Part shown: one piece after another, positions 1 through 8,239 of the stretch
Numbering within the stretch: position 1 is the stretch's first letter
How the letters are laid out: the number at the start of each line of letters is the position of its first letter
NCBI RefSeq assembly: GCF_003096595.1
Contig: NZ_QEKO01000003.1
Span: forward strand, 186,001-250,000
Direction of reading: 5' to 3'
DNA from: Pusillimonas noertemannii
Lineage (GTDB): Bacteria; Pseudomonadota; Gammaproteobacteria; Burkholderiales; Burkholderiaceae_B
Length of the DNA: 64,000 nt
Made by a program: the position numbers and the translations under genes
Notes under the pieces: generated by a model
What the model was told of the DNA's origin: nothing
The model's database searches: none
Seen by the model: the letters and a program-made list of their open reading frames with translations, nothing else

Positions 1-409
1 TGACGCACATGACGCTCATGCCATAAATAAAAGGGGCCTTAAGAATGCCCAATTGAGCGGTGGTTTCCCCGTTATGGCTGAAGTCTTCGCCCACCTGCCA
101 CATGAGAACACCGACGCCGATCAGTAACGCGGCACATATGACCTGCACGATGTTGAACTGGATGGTGCGAAGAAGAGGTGGGGTGTGTGCATCCAGGGCA
201 TCGAACTCTACGTGTTCTTCCCGCTCTGACACTAGGGGGAGCCCCGCAAAAATTACAACGACCATCAAAAGCTCTGTCAGTTCCAAAGCTCCCGGAATCG
301 AGTTATGAAGAAATTTTCGGCCCAGGACATCGAAGAATGTCAATCCCATGATGGCAAACAGCGCCAGGGCGCTAAGCGCCTCGCAGCTGCCAAGTAGTTT
401 TTTTCTCAT
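1..409 (-). CDS. TRAP transporter small permease (DctQ family), 3' part cut by window edge
   Basis: The reading frame is open from an ATG at 409 to the window edge, giving 136 codons without a stop. The translation has the usual DctQ layout: a first hydrophobic segment near residues 12-25, a DVxGRK motif at its end, then an ALELTEL motif and a second hydrophobic segment, and a third near residues 90-105. DctQ proteins are about 160-180 residues, so only the C-terminal end is missing. The large permease probably lies outside the window on the same strand. The nearest DctP-type binding protein, at 2884-3888, is on the other strand and could be its partner. Confidence 0.85.
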   Translation of the reverse strand, partial: MRKKLLGSCEALSALALFAIMGLTFFDVLGRKFLHNSIPGALELTELLMVVVIFAGLPLVSEREEHVEFDALDAHTPPLLRTIQFNIVQVICAALLIGVGVLMWQVGEDFSHNGETTAQLGILKAPFIYGMSVMCV

Positions 410-494
410 ATTGCGCCTGTCTCCTTACGGCTCCTTTGATCGGGTTTAGCATCGCCAGCGGCGGCGGCAAGCCCTAACCGCCGCCATCGCTGAA

Positions 495-1307
495 TCAAGC
501 GCAGCCTTCGATGAAAGGCCGCACCGCGGCGTTGAACTCATCGGGCTTTTGCCAGTTCACATAACGGGCTGCGCCGGGGATTGAAGGCGCTTCTTTGAAG
601 TTCTTCATGTTGGCGAGCGTCTCGGGGCAGTCGAGGTAGGGGTCGTCGGCGCCGCAAAGCCCCAGCACCGGAATGTCGAGCTGACTGAATCTGGGAACGA
701 GATTGGGCACTGAGTGGCCGAACTCGAGCATGCCGCGCTTGTAATGTTCAAGCGGGTGGCTTGCCATCATTTGGATGACCTTTTCGCGGAAAGGCCCTTC
801 TTGTTTGGGGATGACCCTGTAGATGTTATGGCCGCCTTCGCGGCGCAGCAGGTCGATCATCGCCTCGCGGCCTTCATGCTCTAGAACCGGCGCAACGCGC
901 TCGGATGCCGCCCGCCAGACCTCCATGTATCGGGGGGCGTCGTGCAGTTCGCTCCAGGCGCCAAGCACCATTCCTGCGACCTTGTCGGGATTATCAATGG
1001 CGTATTGCACGGCCACCGTGGTACCGAACGCCAGCGCAACGATGACGGGGCGTTCGATGCCGAGTTCTTTGATAAGGGCTTCGAGGTCTTTCGCCTGGTT
1101 GACCAGGGAGAACCCGTAGTCCGTCCACTCGGTTCCCTTGTGTCCGCGCCGGTTGTATGTAAGGCAGCGGAAATCACGTGAGAACTCTTTGATCTGGTGT
1201 TCCCAATACTGCATGCCGTGAATTTCGCCGTGAATGAAGACGATGTCGCGGCCCTTGCCGGCAAGCTCATATTCGAAGTTGCAATTATTGACTTTGATGG
1301 AAGGCAT
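495..1307 (-). CDS. alpha/beta-hydrolase fold protein with degenerate catalytic triad
   Basis: 270-residue single-domain alpha/beta-hydrolase related to 3-oxoadipate enol-lactonase/meta-cleavage hydrolase types, with the N-terminal HG oxyanion motif at residues 26-27. The nucleophile elbow, normally G-x-S-x-G, reads A-L-A-F-G (91-95), so the serine is Ala93. The usual GH near the C terminus reads A-R (247-248), so the histidine is also absent. The acidic GADDP motif (219-223) is kept. I chose the ATG at 1307 because AAGGA lies 8 nt upstream. The start is one base past the TAG of the upstream gene, so the two are translationally coupled. It may use different chemistry, be non-catalytic, or be decaying. 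Confidence 0.8.
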   Translation of the reverse strand: MPSIKVNNCNFEYELAGKGRDIVFIHGEIHGMQYWEHQIKEFSRDFRCLTYNRRGHKGTEWTDYGFSLVNQAKDLEALIKELGIERPVIVALAFGTTVAVQYAIDNPDKVAGMVLGAWSELHDAPRYMEVWRAASERVAPVLEHEGREAMIDLLRREGGHNIYRVIPKQEGPFREKVIQMMASHPLEHYKRGMLEFGHSVPNLVPRFSQLDIPVLGLCGADDPYLDCPETLANMKNFKEAPSIPGAARYVNWQKPDEFNAAVRPFIEGCA

Positions 1308-1308
1308 T

Positions 1309-2541
1309 CTATGCGTCCTTTTGGTGGGTGAACTGTGGCAACAATGCATTTGCCGGAAGACTGGGGTCGACTACTTTCTGGGCAGACTCACGACCCGCAA
1401 CAGGCAGCCCGGCAGGGTCTAGAAGGCCGATCTGTACCAGGACAGACGCCTGGTCCCAGTAGATATGCTCGTGCATAAGCTTGTCGCCCTTGAACGTGAT
1501 GATGCCGACCAGGGGTACTTCGACGTAACGTCCTGTGGGGGGTATGCCCGGCAGCATCCATTCAACCTCGCGGTCGTGGGTAAAGCACATAATGCCTTCG
1601 TTCACGACGCGATCGACACCCACCGTTCTCGAAATGGGGATCGTATGCATGTCGGCGGGGTTATTGGGTATGAAGTGGTCGCGATAGAAGCGATGGAGCT
1701 CGATCTGGCCGTAGCCGCCGATCAGGGTGGGAACATGATTGACGTAAGGCTCGGGAACCATGGTCGCCATGGTCGCGTCGGCGTCACGCGTGACGAACTC
1801 GCAGGCTCGGTGCGCTTCCCAAAGCGCGTTCAAGTCATACCAGGGCCCCAAAACTTTCCGTAGAACGCCCAGGCTGCGGCTATACGCCATTCCTGCCGCG
1901 GGCGCGTCGTAGACGGCTCGCTGGGTGTCTGCAAAGCCGTGGTCGACACCGTCATAGACGTGTACGCGGGCTTCGCGGTTTGAGGACAAGGCCTCGACAA
2001 CCGCCTCGATTGCGGGCGCCGGTGAAAGCGGATCGAGTTCTCCGTAGTGCACCACCACCGGTACCTGGGTTGTCGCGAGTTTCTCCAGATGATTATGCAG
2101 CGCCACAGGATAGTAGGCGACCGCGCAACTGACATAGCCAGCCGCCGCAGCGAGCACGGAAAGACGGCCGCCAAGGCAGAAACCCACCGTGCCTATCTGC
2201 CCCTGACACGCCGGGTGGTTTTTGAGGGTTTCGACCGCATCGCGTATGTCGTCCATAACCAATTGCTGATCGAGGCGCTTGGCGAGGTCTCGTGCGTGAG
2301 CCACGTCTTCTTTGGAGAAGCTGAGCTCAATGCGCGGCTGCAGGCGCCAGAACAGATCTGGAACAAGCACAACGTAGCCTTCTTGCGCAAGGTTGTCGGC
2401 CACGGCCCGCAGACCGGCCGTTACACCAAAGATTTCTTGGCACAGGACGATGCCCGGCCCCCGGCCCTTCGGCGGAAGGGCGAGATACCCCTCCATTGCG
2501 CCGCTTCCTGCGCATTGCACAGTAATCCACTCATTCGTCAT
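1309..2541 (-). CDS. dienelactone hydrolase fused to NTF2/SnoaL-like domain
   Basis: 410 residues. Residues 1-235 are a dienelactone hydrolase domain with the C-D-H triad: Cys122 in GFCLGG, Asp170 in GELDP and His201 in DHGF, plus the conserved Glu36. Such enzymes open cyclic enol-lactones or other activated esters. Residues about 245-400 form an NTF2/SnoaL-like alpha+beta barrel module, which in other proteins binds small ligands. The fusion makes the protein nearly twice the normal DLH length. The start at 2541 has AGGAG about 8 nt upstream. It is the first gene of a two-gene operon and is transcribed from the promoter at 2638-2666, which carries a palindromic operator. Confidence 0.88.
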   Translation of the reverse strand: MTNEWITVQCAGSGAMEGYLALPPKGRGPGIVLCQEIFGVTAGLRAVADNLAQEGYVVLVPDLFWRLQPRIELSFSKEDVAHARDLAKRLDQQLVMDDIRDAVETLKNHPACQGQIGTVGFCLGGRLSVLAAAAGYVSCAVAYYPVALHNHLEKLATTQVPVVVHYGELDPLSPAPAIEAVVEALSSNREARVHVYDGVDHGFADTQRAVYDAPAAGMAYSRSLGVLRKVLGPWYDLNALWEAHRACEFVTRDADATMATMVPEPYVNHVPTLIGGYGQIELHRFYRDHFIPNNPADMHTIPISRTVGVDRVVNEGIMCFTHDREVEWMLPGIPPTGRYVEVPLVGIITFKGDKLMHEHIYWDQASVLVQIGLLDPAGLPVAGRESAQKVVDPSLPANALLPQFTHQKDA

Positions 2542-2611
2542 TCGAGGTTCTCCTGGGTACATGCTTTCGCCGTCTGCATTCAGCTTGGGAGAGTGCATTC
2601 GGTCTCTTTAT

Positions 2612-2628
2612 AGTCCGTTGAGCGGACT
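2612..2628. promoter_or_regulatory. palindromic operator (IclR-type candidate), hydrolase operon
   Basis: AGTCCG-TTGAG-CGGACT, a perfect 6-bp inverted repeat with a 5-nt spacer. On the minus strand it begins 9 nt past the -10 box (2638-2643), so it covers the transcription start. The same motif recurs at 2782, 9307 and 12965 in the same position. The binding protein is inferred to be the IclR regulator at 5293-6066. Confidence 0.7.
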
Positions 2629-2637
2629 CGTTTTTCA

Positions 2638-2666
2638 ATTATAAGAATCGAGTTTGTGTTGGTCAA
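2638..2666 (-). promoter_or_regulatory. sigma70 promoter for the hydrolase operon
   Basis: On the minus strand, TTGACC (2661-2666), 17-nt spacer, TATAAT (2638-2643). The near-consensus elements and spacing, with an operator just downstream, point to a strong repressible promoter. Confidence 0.75.
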
Positions 2667-2744
2667 CGATGAATTTTATTAAACAGGCAGCTTGGTCTTC
2701 TCTTTGAATGGCTTATAACCGTACTAACCCTTGCTTTGTTTCCA

Positions 2745-2773
2745 TTGACTCACTCATGCTCAAAATTTATAAT
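2745..2773 (+). promoter_or_regulatory. sigma70 promoter for the binding-protein genes
   Basis: TTGACT (2745-2750), 17-nt spacer, TATAAT (2768-2773), reading toward the TRAP binding protein at 2884. Confidence 0.75.
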
Positions 2774-2781
2774 GGCGTTTA

Positions 2782-2798
2782 TGTCCGTGTAGCGGACA
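2782..2798. promoter_or_regulatory. palindromic operator (IclR-type candidate), binding-protein operon
   Basis: TGTCCG-TGTAG-CGGACA, a perfect inverted repeat with a 5-nt spacer, starting 8 nt past the TATAAT and so overlapping +1. It is the best example of the motif shared by four promoters in the first 13 kb. Confidence 0.72.
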
Positions 2799-2883
2799 AT
2801 AATTAGGCTGAAAATTATTTTATAACTACTTGAAGATGGACCGGTGCGCTTCCGCCCCTATTTTCGATTACCCGGAGACGACA

Positions 2884-3888
2884 ATGAAAAAATCAATTTT
2901 GACGCTTGGCCTGGCAGGGCTTATTGGCATGCCTGCCGCATACTCACAGACCGTGCTAAGCGTCTCTAACTGGACAGGCCCCGGCCAGACGACCGCCGTG
3001 AAAGAATGGTGCGACACACTGGAAAGCAACTCTAAAGGCCAAGTCAAGTGCAACATCCTTCCGCGGCCTGTCAGCGCGCCTCCCGGTAGCTTCGATGCGG
3101 TGCGCAACGGGGTCGTGGATATCTCGCTGACCGTGCATGGATATACTCCGAATCGTTTCGTGTTGACGCAGATCGCCGAATTCCCGTTTCTGGGGGACGA
3201 CGCGGAAGCCACCTCGGTAGCCTACGATCGCATCGCCTCCAAGTACCCACAGTTCGGCGCAGCCCATGAAGGCGTCCGCGTGCTGGGCTATTTCACACAC
3301 GGTCCGGGCATGGTCTTCAATAGCCAAAAGAAAGTCGCCTCCATCGAAGATTTTCAGGGGCTGAAGCTGCGGGTCGGGGGTGGAATGGTGAACAAAATAG
3401 CCCAGGCCGTCGGCATCAATGCAACCCTCAAGCCCGCATCAGAGGCCTATGAACTGGTTTCCAGCGGCGTCATGGACGGCACGCTTTTTCCGGCCGAATC
3501 CATCGCCGCGTACAAACTCGAAGACACCATCAAGTACGCCACATCATTTCCGGGCGGCCTCTACAACACCAGTTGGGTGTTCATGATGAATCCCGCGACC
3601 TATGAAAAACTTTCCGCCGAAGAAAAGAAAGCGGTCGACTCTGTATCCGGAGAAGTGGTGGCGCGTATCTTCGGGCGGATGTGGGACAGGCTTGATAAGG
3701 CAGGCCATGAAGTCATGCAGAAGGCGGGAGTCGAGGAAACCCAGGCCGACGAAAAATTCGTGGCGGATGTCAAAGCCAAGACCGCATCGCTTGAACAAGA
3801 CTGGGCTCAAGCGGCCGAAGCCCAGGGCCTGAAAGAACCCTTGAGCGTACTCGCAGAATTCCGCAAGACGATTGCAGAGCTGCAATGA
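2884..3888 (+). CDS. TRAP transporter substrate-binding protein (DctP family)
   Basis: 334 residues. An N-terminal signal peptide (MKKS then a hydrophobic stretch, cleavage near AYSQ) sends it to the periplasm. The body has the DctP fold, with motifs such as FPFLG and a G-x-KxRVGGG segment in the ligand-binding region. It captures an organic acid for a TRAP membrane pair. No permease genes adjoin it on this strand. The small permease at 1-409 on the opposite strand is the nearest candidate partner. The ATG at 2884 has GGAGA upstream and begins at the signal peptide, so I prefer it over an in-frame ATG at 2830. It is probably co-transcribed with the next gene, since no terminator is visible between them. 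Confidence 0.88.
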   Translation: MKKSILTLGLAGLIGMPAAYSQTVLSVSNWTGPGQTTAVKEWCDTLESNSKGQVKCNILPRPVSAPPGSFDAVRNGVVDISLTVHGYTPNRFVLTQIAEFPFLGDDAEATSVAYDRIASKYPQFGAAHEGVRVLGYFTHGPGMVFNSQKKVASIEDFQGLKLRVGGGMVNKIAQAVGINATLKPASEAYELVSSGVMDGTLFPAESIAAYKLEDTIKYATSFPGGLYNTSWVFMMNPATYEKLSAEEKKAVDSVSGEVVARIFGRMWDRLDKAGHEVMQKAGVEETQADEKFVADVKAKTASLEQDWAQAAEAQGLKEPLSVLAEFRKTIAELQ

Positions 3889-4026
3889 CAGCGCGGGAGG
3901 AGTTTCGCTAGGGATGGCCAGAAATGACAACAAGTTGGGACCGTAGTGAAAGGCGATAAAACACAGCAAGGCCAGCGTACGACGCAAAGGCGTCCCGCTG
4001 TCCATTAAGCCGACGGAGACATATAC

Positions 4027-5187
4027 ATGAAATACAAGAACTTGCTTACTGCTGGGGCGCTGGCATTCGCGTTGACGCCTGCCGCGGCGCATGAGGTGCG
4101 TATCGGCTTGGTTACGACACTTTCGGGGCCAGTGGGGGCGCTCGGACAACATGTTCGTGACGGTTTCGCCCTGGGAGTCGAGGAAGCGGGCGGCAAGCTA
4201 GGTGGTCTGGACACCACGGTGATCGTAGAGGACGATCAGCTAAAGCCCGAAGCGGGGCGTCAAGCCACCAACAAGCTAATTGGGCGGGACAAGATTCACA
4301 TCCTGACCGGGCCTGTTGTATCGAATGTAGCCATGGCTTTGGCCAAGCCGGCCCAAGACAGCGATGTGATCTTTATCAGCCCTAACGCAGGGCCTGCCTT
4401 GCTGGCTGGCAAGCTTTGCTCCCCCAGTTTTTTTACCACAGCTGGGCAAAATGATCAGTCGCACGAAGCCATGGGGGCATATCTTCAGCAGCAAGGCATC
4501 AAGAACGTCTATTTGATCGCGCTCAATTACAACGCCGGTAAAGAGGCGCTAAGCGGCTTCAAGCGAATGTATAAGGGTGAGATCATCGATGAAGTGTATG
4601 CGGCACAGACTCAAATGGACTTCTCTGCCGAGATCACTCAGATACAGGCGGCAAACCCCGATGCCGTCTATGTATTTATGGCTGGCGGAATGGGCATAAA
4701 TTTTGTCAAGCAATATGCCCAAGCGGGTCTGTCGGACAAGATTCCCTTGTATTCCGCATTCGTTATCGACAGTATCACATTGCCCGCTATTGGCGAGGCG
4801 GCAGTCGGAACCTATCAAACCAACTTATGGAACGCCGATCTGCCCAACGCCGCCAATAAGCAGTTCGTCGAGCGTTTTCGCGCCAAATTCGGGTACGAGC
4901 CCTCAAACTTTGCAGCCCAATCGTATGACACGGCGCGCTTGATTGACAGTGCATTGCGCAAGACTGGTACCGCCGACGACAAAGATCTGCTTATCGCTGC
5001 ACTTCAAGAGGCCAGCTTTGATTCTGTGCGTGGGCCGTTCTCATTCAACGTCAACAACTTTCCCATCGCCAACTTTTATCTACTGAAAGTCGTGAAGGAC
5101 GACGATGGAACGATTAGACAGGTAACCGAGAAGATCGCCTTGGAAAAAGCCAAGGATGCCTACTACACCGAATGTGAAATGACGTGA
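4027..5187 (+). CDS. ABC transporter periplasmic binding protein (branched-chain amino acid type)
   Basis: 386 residues with a signal peptide (cleavage near AAAHE), followed by a Leu/Ile/Val-binding-type fold starting VRIGLVTTLSGPVG. In betaproteobacteria this family often binds aromatic acids rather than amino acids. GGAG lies 10 nt before the ATG. No ABC permease or ATPase gene is nearby, so it is an orphan binding protein, either serving a transporter encoded elsewhere or acting in sensing. It follows the TRAP binding protein by 138 nt on the same strand and ends at a hairpin facing the IclR gene. Confidence 0.85.
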   Translation: MKYKNLLTAGALAFALTPAAAHEVRIGLVTTLSGPVGALGQHVRDGFALGVEEAGGKLGGLDTTVIVEDDQLKPEAGRQATNKLIGRDKIHILTGPVVSNVAMALAKPAQDSDVIFISPNAGPALLAGKLCSPSFFTTAGQNDQSHEAMGAYLQQQGIKNVYLIALNYNAGKEALSGFKRMYKGEIIDEVYAAQTQMDFSAEITQIQAANPDAVYVFMAGGMGINFVKQYAQAGLSDKIPLYSAFVIDSITLPAIGEAAVGTYQTNLWNADLPNAANKQFVERFRAKFGYEPSNFAAQSYDTARLIDSALRKTGTADDKDLLIAALQEASFDSVRGPFSFNVNNFPIANFYLLKVVKDDDGTIRQVTEKIALEKAKDAYYTECEMT

Positions 5188-5245
5188 GTTAGGCTAGGCC
5201 GGCTAGTGTGAGATCTTGCCGCCACGGCCCTCAGGTGTCGCCAGC

Positions 5246-5274
5246 GCGCCATCAGCCGAACAGGTTGATGGCGC
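5246..5274. terminator. bidirectional hairpin between convergent genes
   Basis: A 12-bp stem (one G-T pair) with loop GAACA, lying between the convergent ends of the binding-protein gene and the IclR gene. There is no long T-run, so efficiency is uncertain. Confidence 0.5.
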
Positions 5275-5292
5275 ATATTCTTCAAGCAGGCG

Positions 5293-6066
5293 TCAAAGCC
5301 CTGTTTCGTCGGGCTGGAAGCCCAATGAGCGGGAAATGTGCGATGCCTCCGACATCAGCAGGTTCGCATACGATGTGACCGCCTTGGCATCAATGCGAAC
5401 GCTGGGGCCGTAAAGCGCCAGTGAGCCGACGACTTCTCCGGAGGCATCGAAGAATGGGGCTGCAATGCTTGTCGCGCCGCGTATCTGTTCATCCTGGCTT
5501 ACGGCGTAACCTCGTTTGCGGGTGCGCTCGAGTTCTTTAGTGTATGCGGCGACATCGATCTGTGCGTCTTGGGTCAGTTGCCGCAATTGCCTGGCATCGA
5601 GCGCTGAGTGGGCGGCTATGGCTTTTCCGCTGGCACCCGAGATCAGGCTGTTGTGAAAGCCGACGCCCCGTCTGAAGCTTAATGGGTGAGGGCTTACGAG
5701 CTCGGCGACGCAAATCCGGGAATCGCCTTCGCGCACAAAAAGCCCCACGGTTTCGTTGCTAACCTCCCAGACACGCCGCATCATGGGCAGTGCCGCGGCA
5801 GCGGGGTCGTTGCTGGACATCCAGACATGGGCCAGGCGGGCAACTTGGGGCCCCAGCCTGAACTTCTGCGGATCGCCGGACGACACCAGATAACCGTTGA
5901 CTTCAAGCGTATGAAGCAGCCGGTACATGGTTGGCCTGCTGAGGTCGACGCGCTTTACGAGTTCGCCAGGAGACAGCTCGAAATCGACTGGGCTGAATGC
6001 CGAGAGGATTTCAAGCGCTCGGCCGACTGCTCTGACGCTTTCGCTAGCTTTCTCTACTGCCGCCAT
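5293..6066 (-). CDS. IclR family transcriptional regulator (IclR-1)
   Basis: 257 residues. The N-terminal winged helix has the recognition helix LSRPTMYRLLHTL, followed by the IclR effector domain from about residue 85 (SPHPLSFRRGVGF, GASGKAIAAH, later GATSIAAPFFDASGEV). Effectors of this family are usually small aromatic or organic acids. AAGGAG lies 9 nt before the ATG at 6066, which excludes the longer upstream frame. It is a paralogue of the regulator at 30099-30893, with almost the same recognition helix. It sits between two operons whose promoters carry the TGTCCG-N5-CGGACA palindrome, so it is my candidate for the repressor of that set. This is inference. Confidence 0.9.
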   Translation of the reverse strand: MAAVEKASESVRAVGRALEILSAFSPVDFELSPGELVKRVDLSRPTMYRLLHTLEVNGYLVSSGDPQKFRLGPQVARLAHVWMSSNDPAAAALPMMRRVWEVSNETVGLFVREGDSRICVAELVSPHPLSFRRGVGFHNSLISGASGKAIAAHSALDARQLRQLTQDAQIDVAAYTKELERTRKRGYAVSQDEQIRGATSIAAPFFDASGEVVGSLALYGPSVRIDAKAVTSYANLLMSEASHISRSLGFQPDETGL

Positions 6067-6179
6067 TTCACAAACTCCTTGCTGATTAGCATGTGGTTTA
6101 GCCCAAGGGGACGGTGAATAATGATTATATTCCAATGAAATGAGAAGAATATCCATTATGCAGACAGTGGGGGCAGAGC

Positions 6180-6205
6180 AAAAAAAAGCCGGCCATATGG
6201 CCGGC
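6180..6205 (-). terminator. rho-independent terminator of the dioxygenase operon
   Basis: GCCGGCCATATGGCCGGC (6188-6205) is an 18-nt perfect palindrome. On the minus strand it is followed by eight T residues. It lies about 50 nt past the stop codon of the dioxygenase beta subunit. Confidence 0.9.
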
Positions 6206-6252
6206 ACTATGCTCCGATTACTGTCGCGGCACGGTTTTTACGCGTGCATTCT

Positions 6253-6810
6253 TTACAGAATGGTGGTCAGCATTTTCGCCGAGAGCACGTTTTCGGCAAG
6301 CTTGATTTCACGGCGCAGCAGAGACCAGGCTCCGCCAGAGTTGCGCAAAACGTCGTTGCGGCGCGCCGCAAGCACGATGTTCTCGTACTGGTTGCGATTC
6401 TGGCGAACCAGTATTCGACTGGAAACGCCGATTTCACGCTCGCCATTGGCCTCATCCACGGATGTGACATACACGTTGGATACGAAATGCACCACCCGTG
6501 AGACGGGCTCTTCGGCCCAATGCGCTCCGGTACGGATTTGTTCGATGCGCTTGCCCATCGTCCATTTTCCTTCCTCGAACCAGCTGATGTCGATGCCTTC
6601 GCGCGTGGCCTCGCGCTGCTCCAGTTCGTTGTGGCGCGCGTTGCGCAGAATCGGCATGAAGTAGACAAGATCTTCGTGCAGGGTGTCGAGCCAGTCTTCA
6701 TAGAGCCTGGCATCGAGCAGGTCGGCTTCACGATATAGGAAGCGCTCGGCCTCCCAGGTAAGTTCGCGCAGTTCTTGTCGATTTGCGATGGGGGTTTCTA
6801 TAACGCTCAC
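6253..6810 (-). CDS. aromatic-ring-hydroxylating dioxygenase, beta (small) subunit
   Basis: 185 residues, the normal size for the structural beta subunit of alpha3-beta3 ring-hydroxylating dioxygenases (NTF2-like fold). Typical motifs are an early EAERFLYREADLLD-type segment, DLVYFMP near residue 48 and a C-terminal region rich in R and N (RRNDVLR, REIKLAENVL). Its ATG overlaps the alpha-subunit stop by 4 nt (ATGA), indicating translational coupling. It is the last gene of the reductase-alpha-beta operon, followed by a strong terminator. It has no catalytic residues itself and stabilises the oxygenase. Confidence 0.92.
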   Translation of the reverse strand: MSVIETPIANRQELRELTWEAERFLYREADLLDARLYEDWLDTLHEDLVYFMPILRNARHNELEQREATREGIDISWFEEGKWTMGKRIEQIRTGAHWAEEPVSRVVHFVSNVYVTSVDEANGEREIGVSSRILVRQNRNQYENIVLAARRNDVLRNSGGAWSLLRREIKLAENVLSAKMLTTIL

Positions 6811-8213
6811 GCCTTGCTCCTGTTCAGTTCAACAAAGACGGGATCATGGTTGCCCATCAGGTGGTCCCAAGGTTTCTCGTCCATGTAGTCGGTCCAGCGC
6901 GTGTAGAAGGTGCGCGGGTTTTCTTCGGAAATCTGGGTCGACACATTGCCCGCCAGCATTTCGTGCGGGCCGGCCTGCCCCAGCGATTGCTGGTAGTTGT
7001 AGGGATAGCGGCGCGCGATCGGACCGGCGCTGGCTTCAGTAGCCATCTGCCAGTTTTCAATGTCGTCCGACTCGGTCATTCCGGCGGGGCCTTGGTATCG
7101 CATGAAGAAGTGCCGCAGAATGTCTCGCACCTCTTTGGGCGCCTGCTTGTCGATCAGGTACCACTTCCAGATTTCTGTGTGCATCGGTCCATGGGGGTGA
7201 AACACGGTGATGGAGCGGGGCTGACGTCCGTTGAAGCCCATGTTGGGGAATATGGTGCCTACGAAAGGTAGCAAGCGAGACCTGTCGCCCATGCGCTCTT
7301 GGCGTTCTTCGTAGCACTGGCGAAAGTAGCGTTCAACTTCGGGATTGTCCTGGTACGCCTCGGCATAGGGGAGCATGCTGGGTTGAATGGCGGAATGGGC
7401 GCCATGGCCGGCCGGGAAATTGACCCAGACGTGCTGGGCGCCTGCAAGCTCGTCATCGCGTCGGCCCTTTTTGCCCGATTGGGCACTGGGACCGATGCCG
7501 ATTTCGTCTACAGAGCGATGGCTGGGGTTGTGATAGGTGTCGCCCAGGAAGTTCTCGGCGCCCACCTTCCAGTTTGCGGGGATGATCCATTTCTGGACGC
7601 CGGCGAACACCTCGGTATCACCCGGAACGCCGTTGAGTCCGTCCAGGGCGAGGTCCAGATGTTCTTTGGCATCGCCTAGATACTCTAGCAAAGGCGGTGC
7701 GTCTTTGTCCCAAGTTGCCCAGACCGTGCCTTTATAGTTGGCCAGTTGCGCAACTTCGATCAGCGACCATTCTTCTTTGTCGAGATGTTCTTCATAGAGC
7801 GCGCCGTACATCGGCACGCCGAATAGCTTGCCTTCGGTGGTGTAGCTCCAGGCGTGATAGGGGCAGACGAACTGCTTGGTATTGCCTTCGTCATACTGAC
7901 AGACCTTCATGCCCCGGTGGCGGCATGTGTTGAGGAAGACGTGGAGCTTTCCTTTTTGGTCGCGGCACAGAATGACCGATTCATTGCCCATGCGGGATGT
8001 AAAGAAATCGCCCGGGTTCTTGACTTGGCTTTCGTGTCCTACGAATAGCCAGGCTTTTGTGAAGACGCGTTCAAGCTCGGCCTTGTAAATGGTGTCGTTG
8101 GAAAAAATTTCACGGCTGATGAGGCCGGCTTCGCGATCGACATAGTTCGCAAACGGCTTCGCAGGGGTGGTACGCAGGTCGTTGCTTTGAATGAAAGGGG
8201 CTTCTTGCTTCAT
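6807..8213 (-). CDS. aromatic-ring-hydroxylating dioxygenase, alpha (large) subunit
   Basis: 468 residues. The Rieske [2Fe-2S] centre has C97-x-H99 and C117-x2-H120. The catalytic mononuclear iron site is seen in GAENFLGDTYHNPSH, with the third ligand Asp expected in ESDDIENW near residue 400. The overall pattern is closest to naphthalene/biphenyl-type oxygenases, which add both O2 atoms to an aromatic ring to give a cis-dihydrodiol. The substrate cannot be assigned. The ATG at 8213 has GAGGA 10 nt upstream. An in-frame ATG at 8237 lacks a ribosome site. The reductase gene lies immediately upstream, and a shared promoter at 9334-9361 drives the operon. Confidence 0.9.
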   Translation of the reverse strand: MKQEAPFIQSNDLRTTPAKPFANYVDREAGLISREIFSNDTIYKAELERVFTKAWLFVGHESQVKNPGDFFTSRMGNESVILCRDQKGKLHVFLNTCRHRGMKVCQYDEGNTKQFVCPYHAWSYTTEGKLFGVPMYGALYEEHLDKEEWSLIEVAQLANYKGTVWATWDKDAPPLLEYLGDAKEHLDLALDGLNGVPGDTEVFAGVQKWIIPANWKVGAENFLGDTYHNPSHRSVDEIGIGPSAQSGKKGRRDDELAGAQHVWVNFPAGHGAHSAIQPSMLPYAEAYQDNPEVERYFRQCYEERQERMGDRSRLLPFVGTIFPNMGFNGRQPRSITVFHPHGPMHTEIWKWYLIDKQAPKEVRDILRHFFMRYQGPAGMTESDDIENWQMATEASAGPIARRYPYNYQQSLGQAGPHEMLAGNVSTQISEENPRTFYTRWTDYMDEKPWDHLMGNHDPVFVELNRSKA

Positions 8214-8239
8214 GGGCGTGGTTTCCTCGTGAGTCATTT

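Larger units (their letters stand above)
2542..2883. other. divergent intergenic region with two promoter/operator units
   Basis: 342 bases between the divergently transcribed hydrolase operon and the TRAP binding protein gene. I see no gene in it. It holds two back-to-back sigma70-type promoters, each followed by a near-identical 17-bp palindrome (2612-2628 and 2782-2798). The centre is AT-rich. Confidence 0.75.

Noticed and set aside
3999-4015. Possible IclR-type box TGTCCA-TTAAG-CCGACG before the binding-protein gene
   Set aside because: It has 9 of 12 arm matches but overlaps the ribosome-binding region, with no promoter around it; probably chance.
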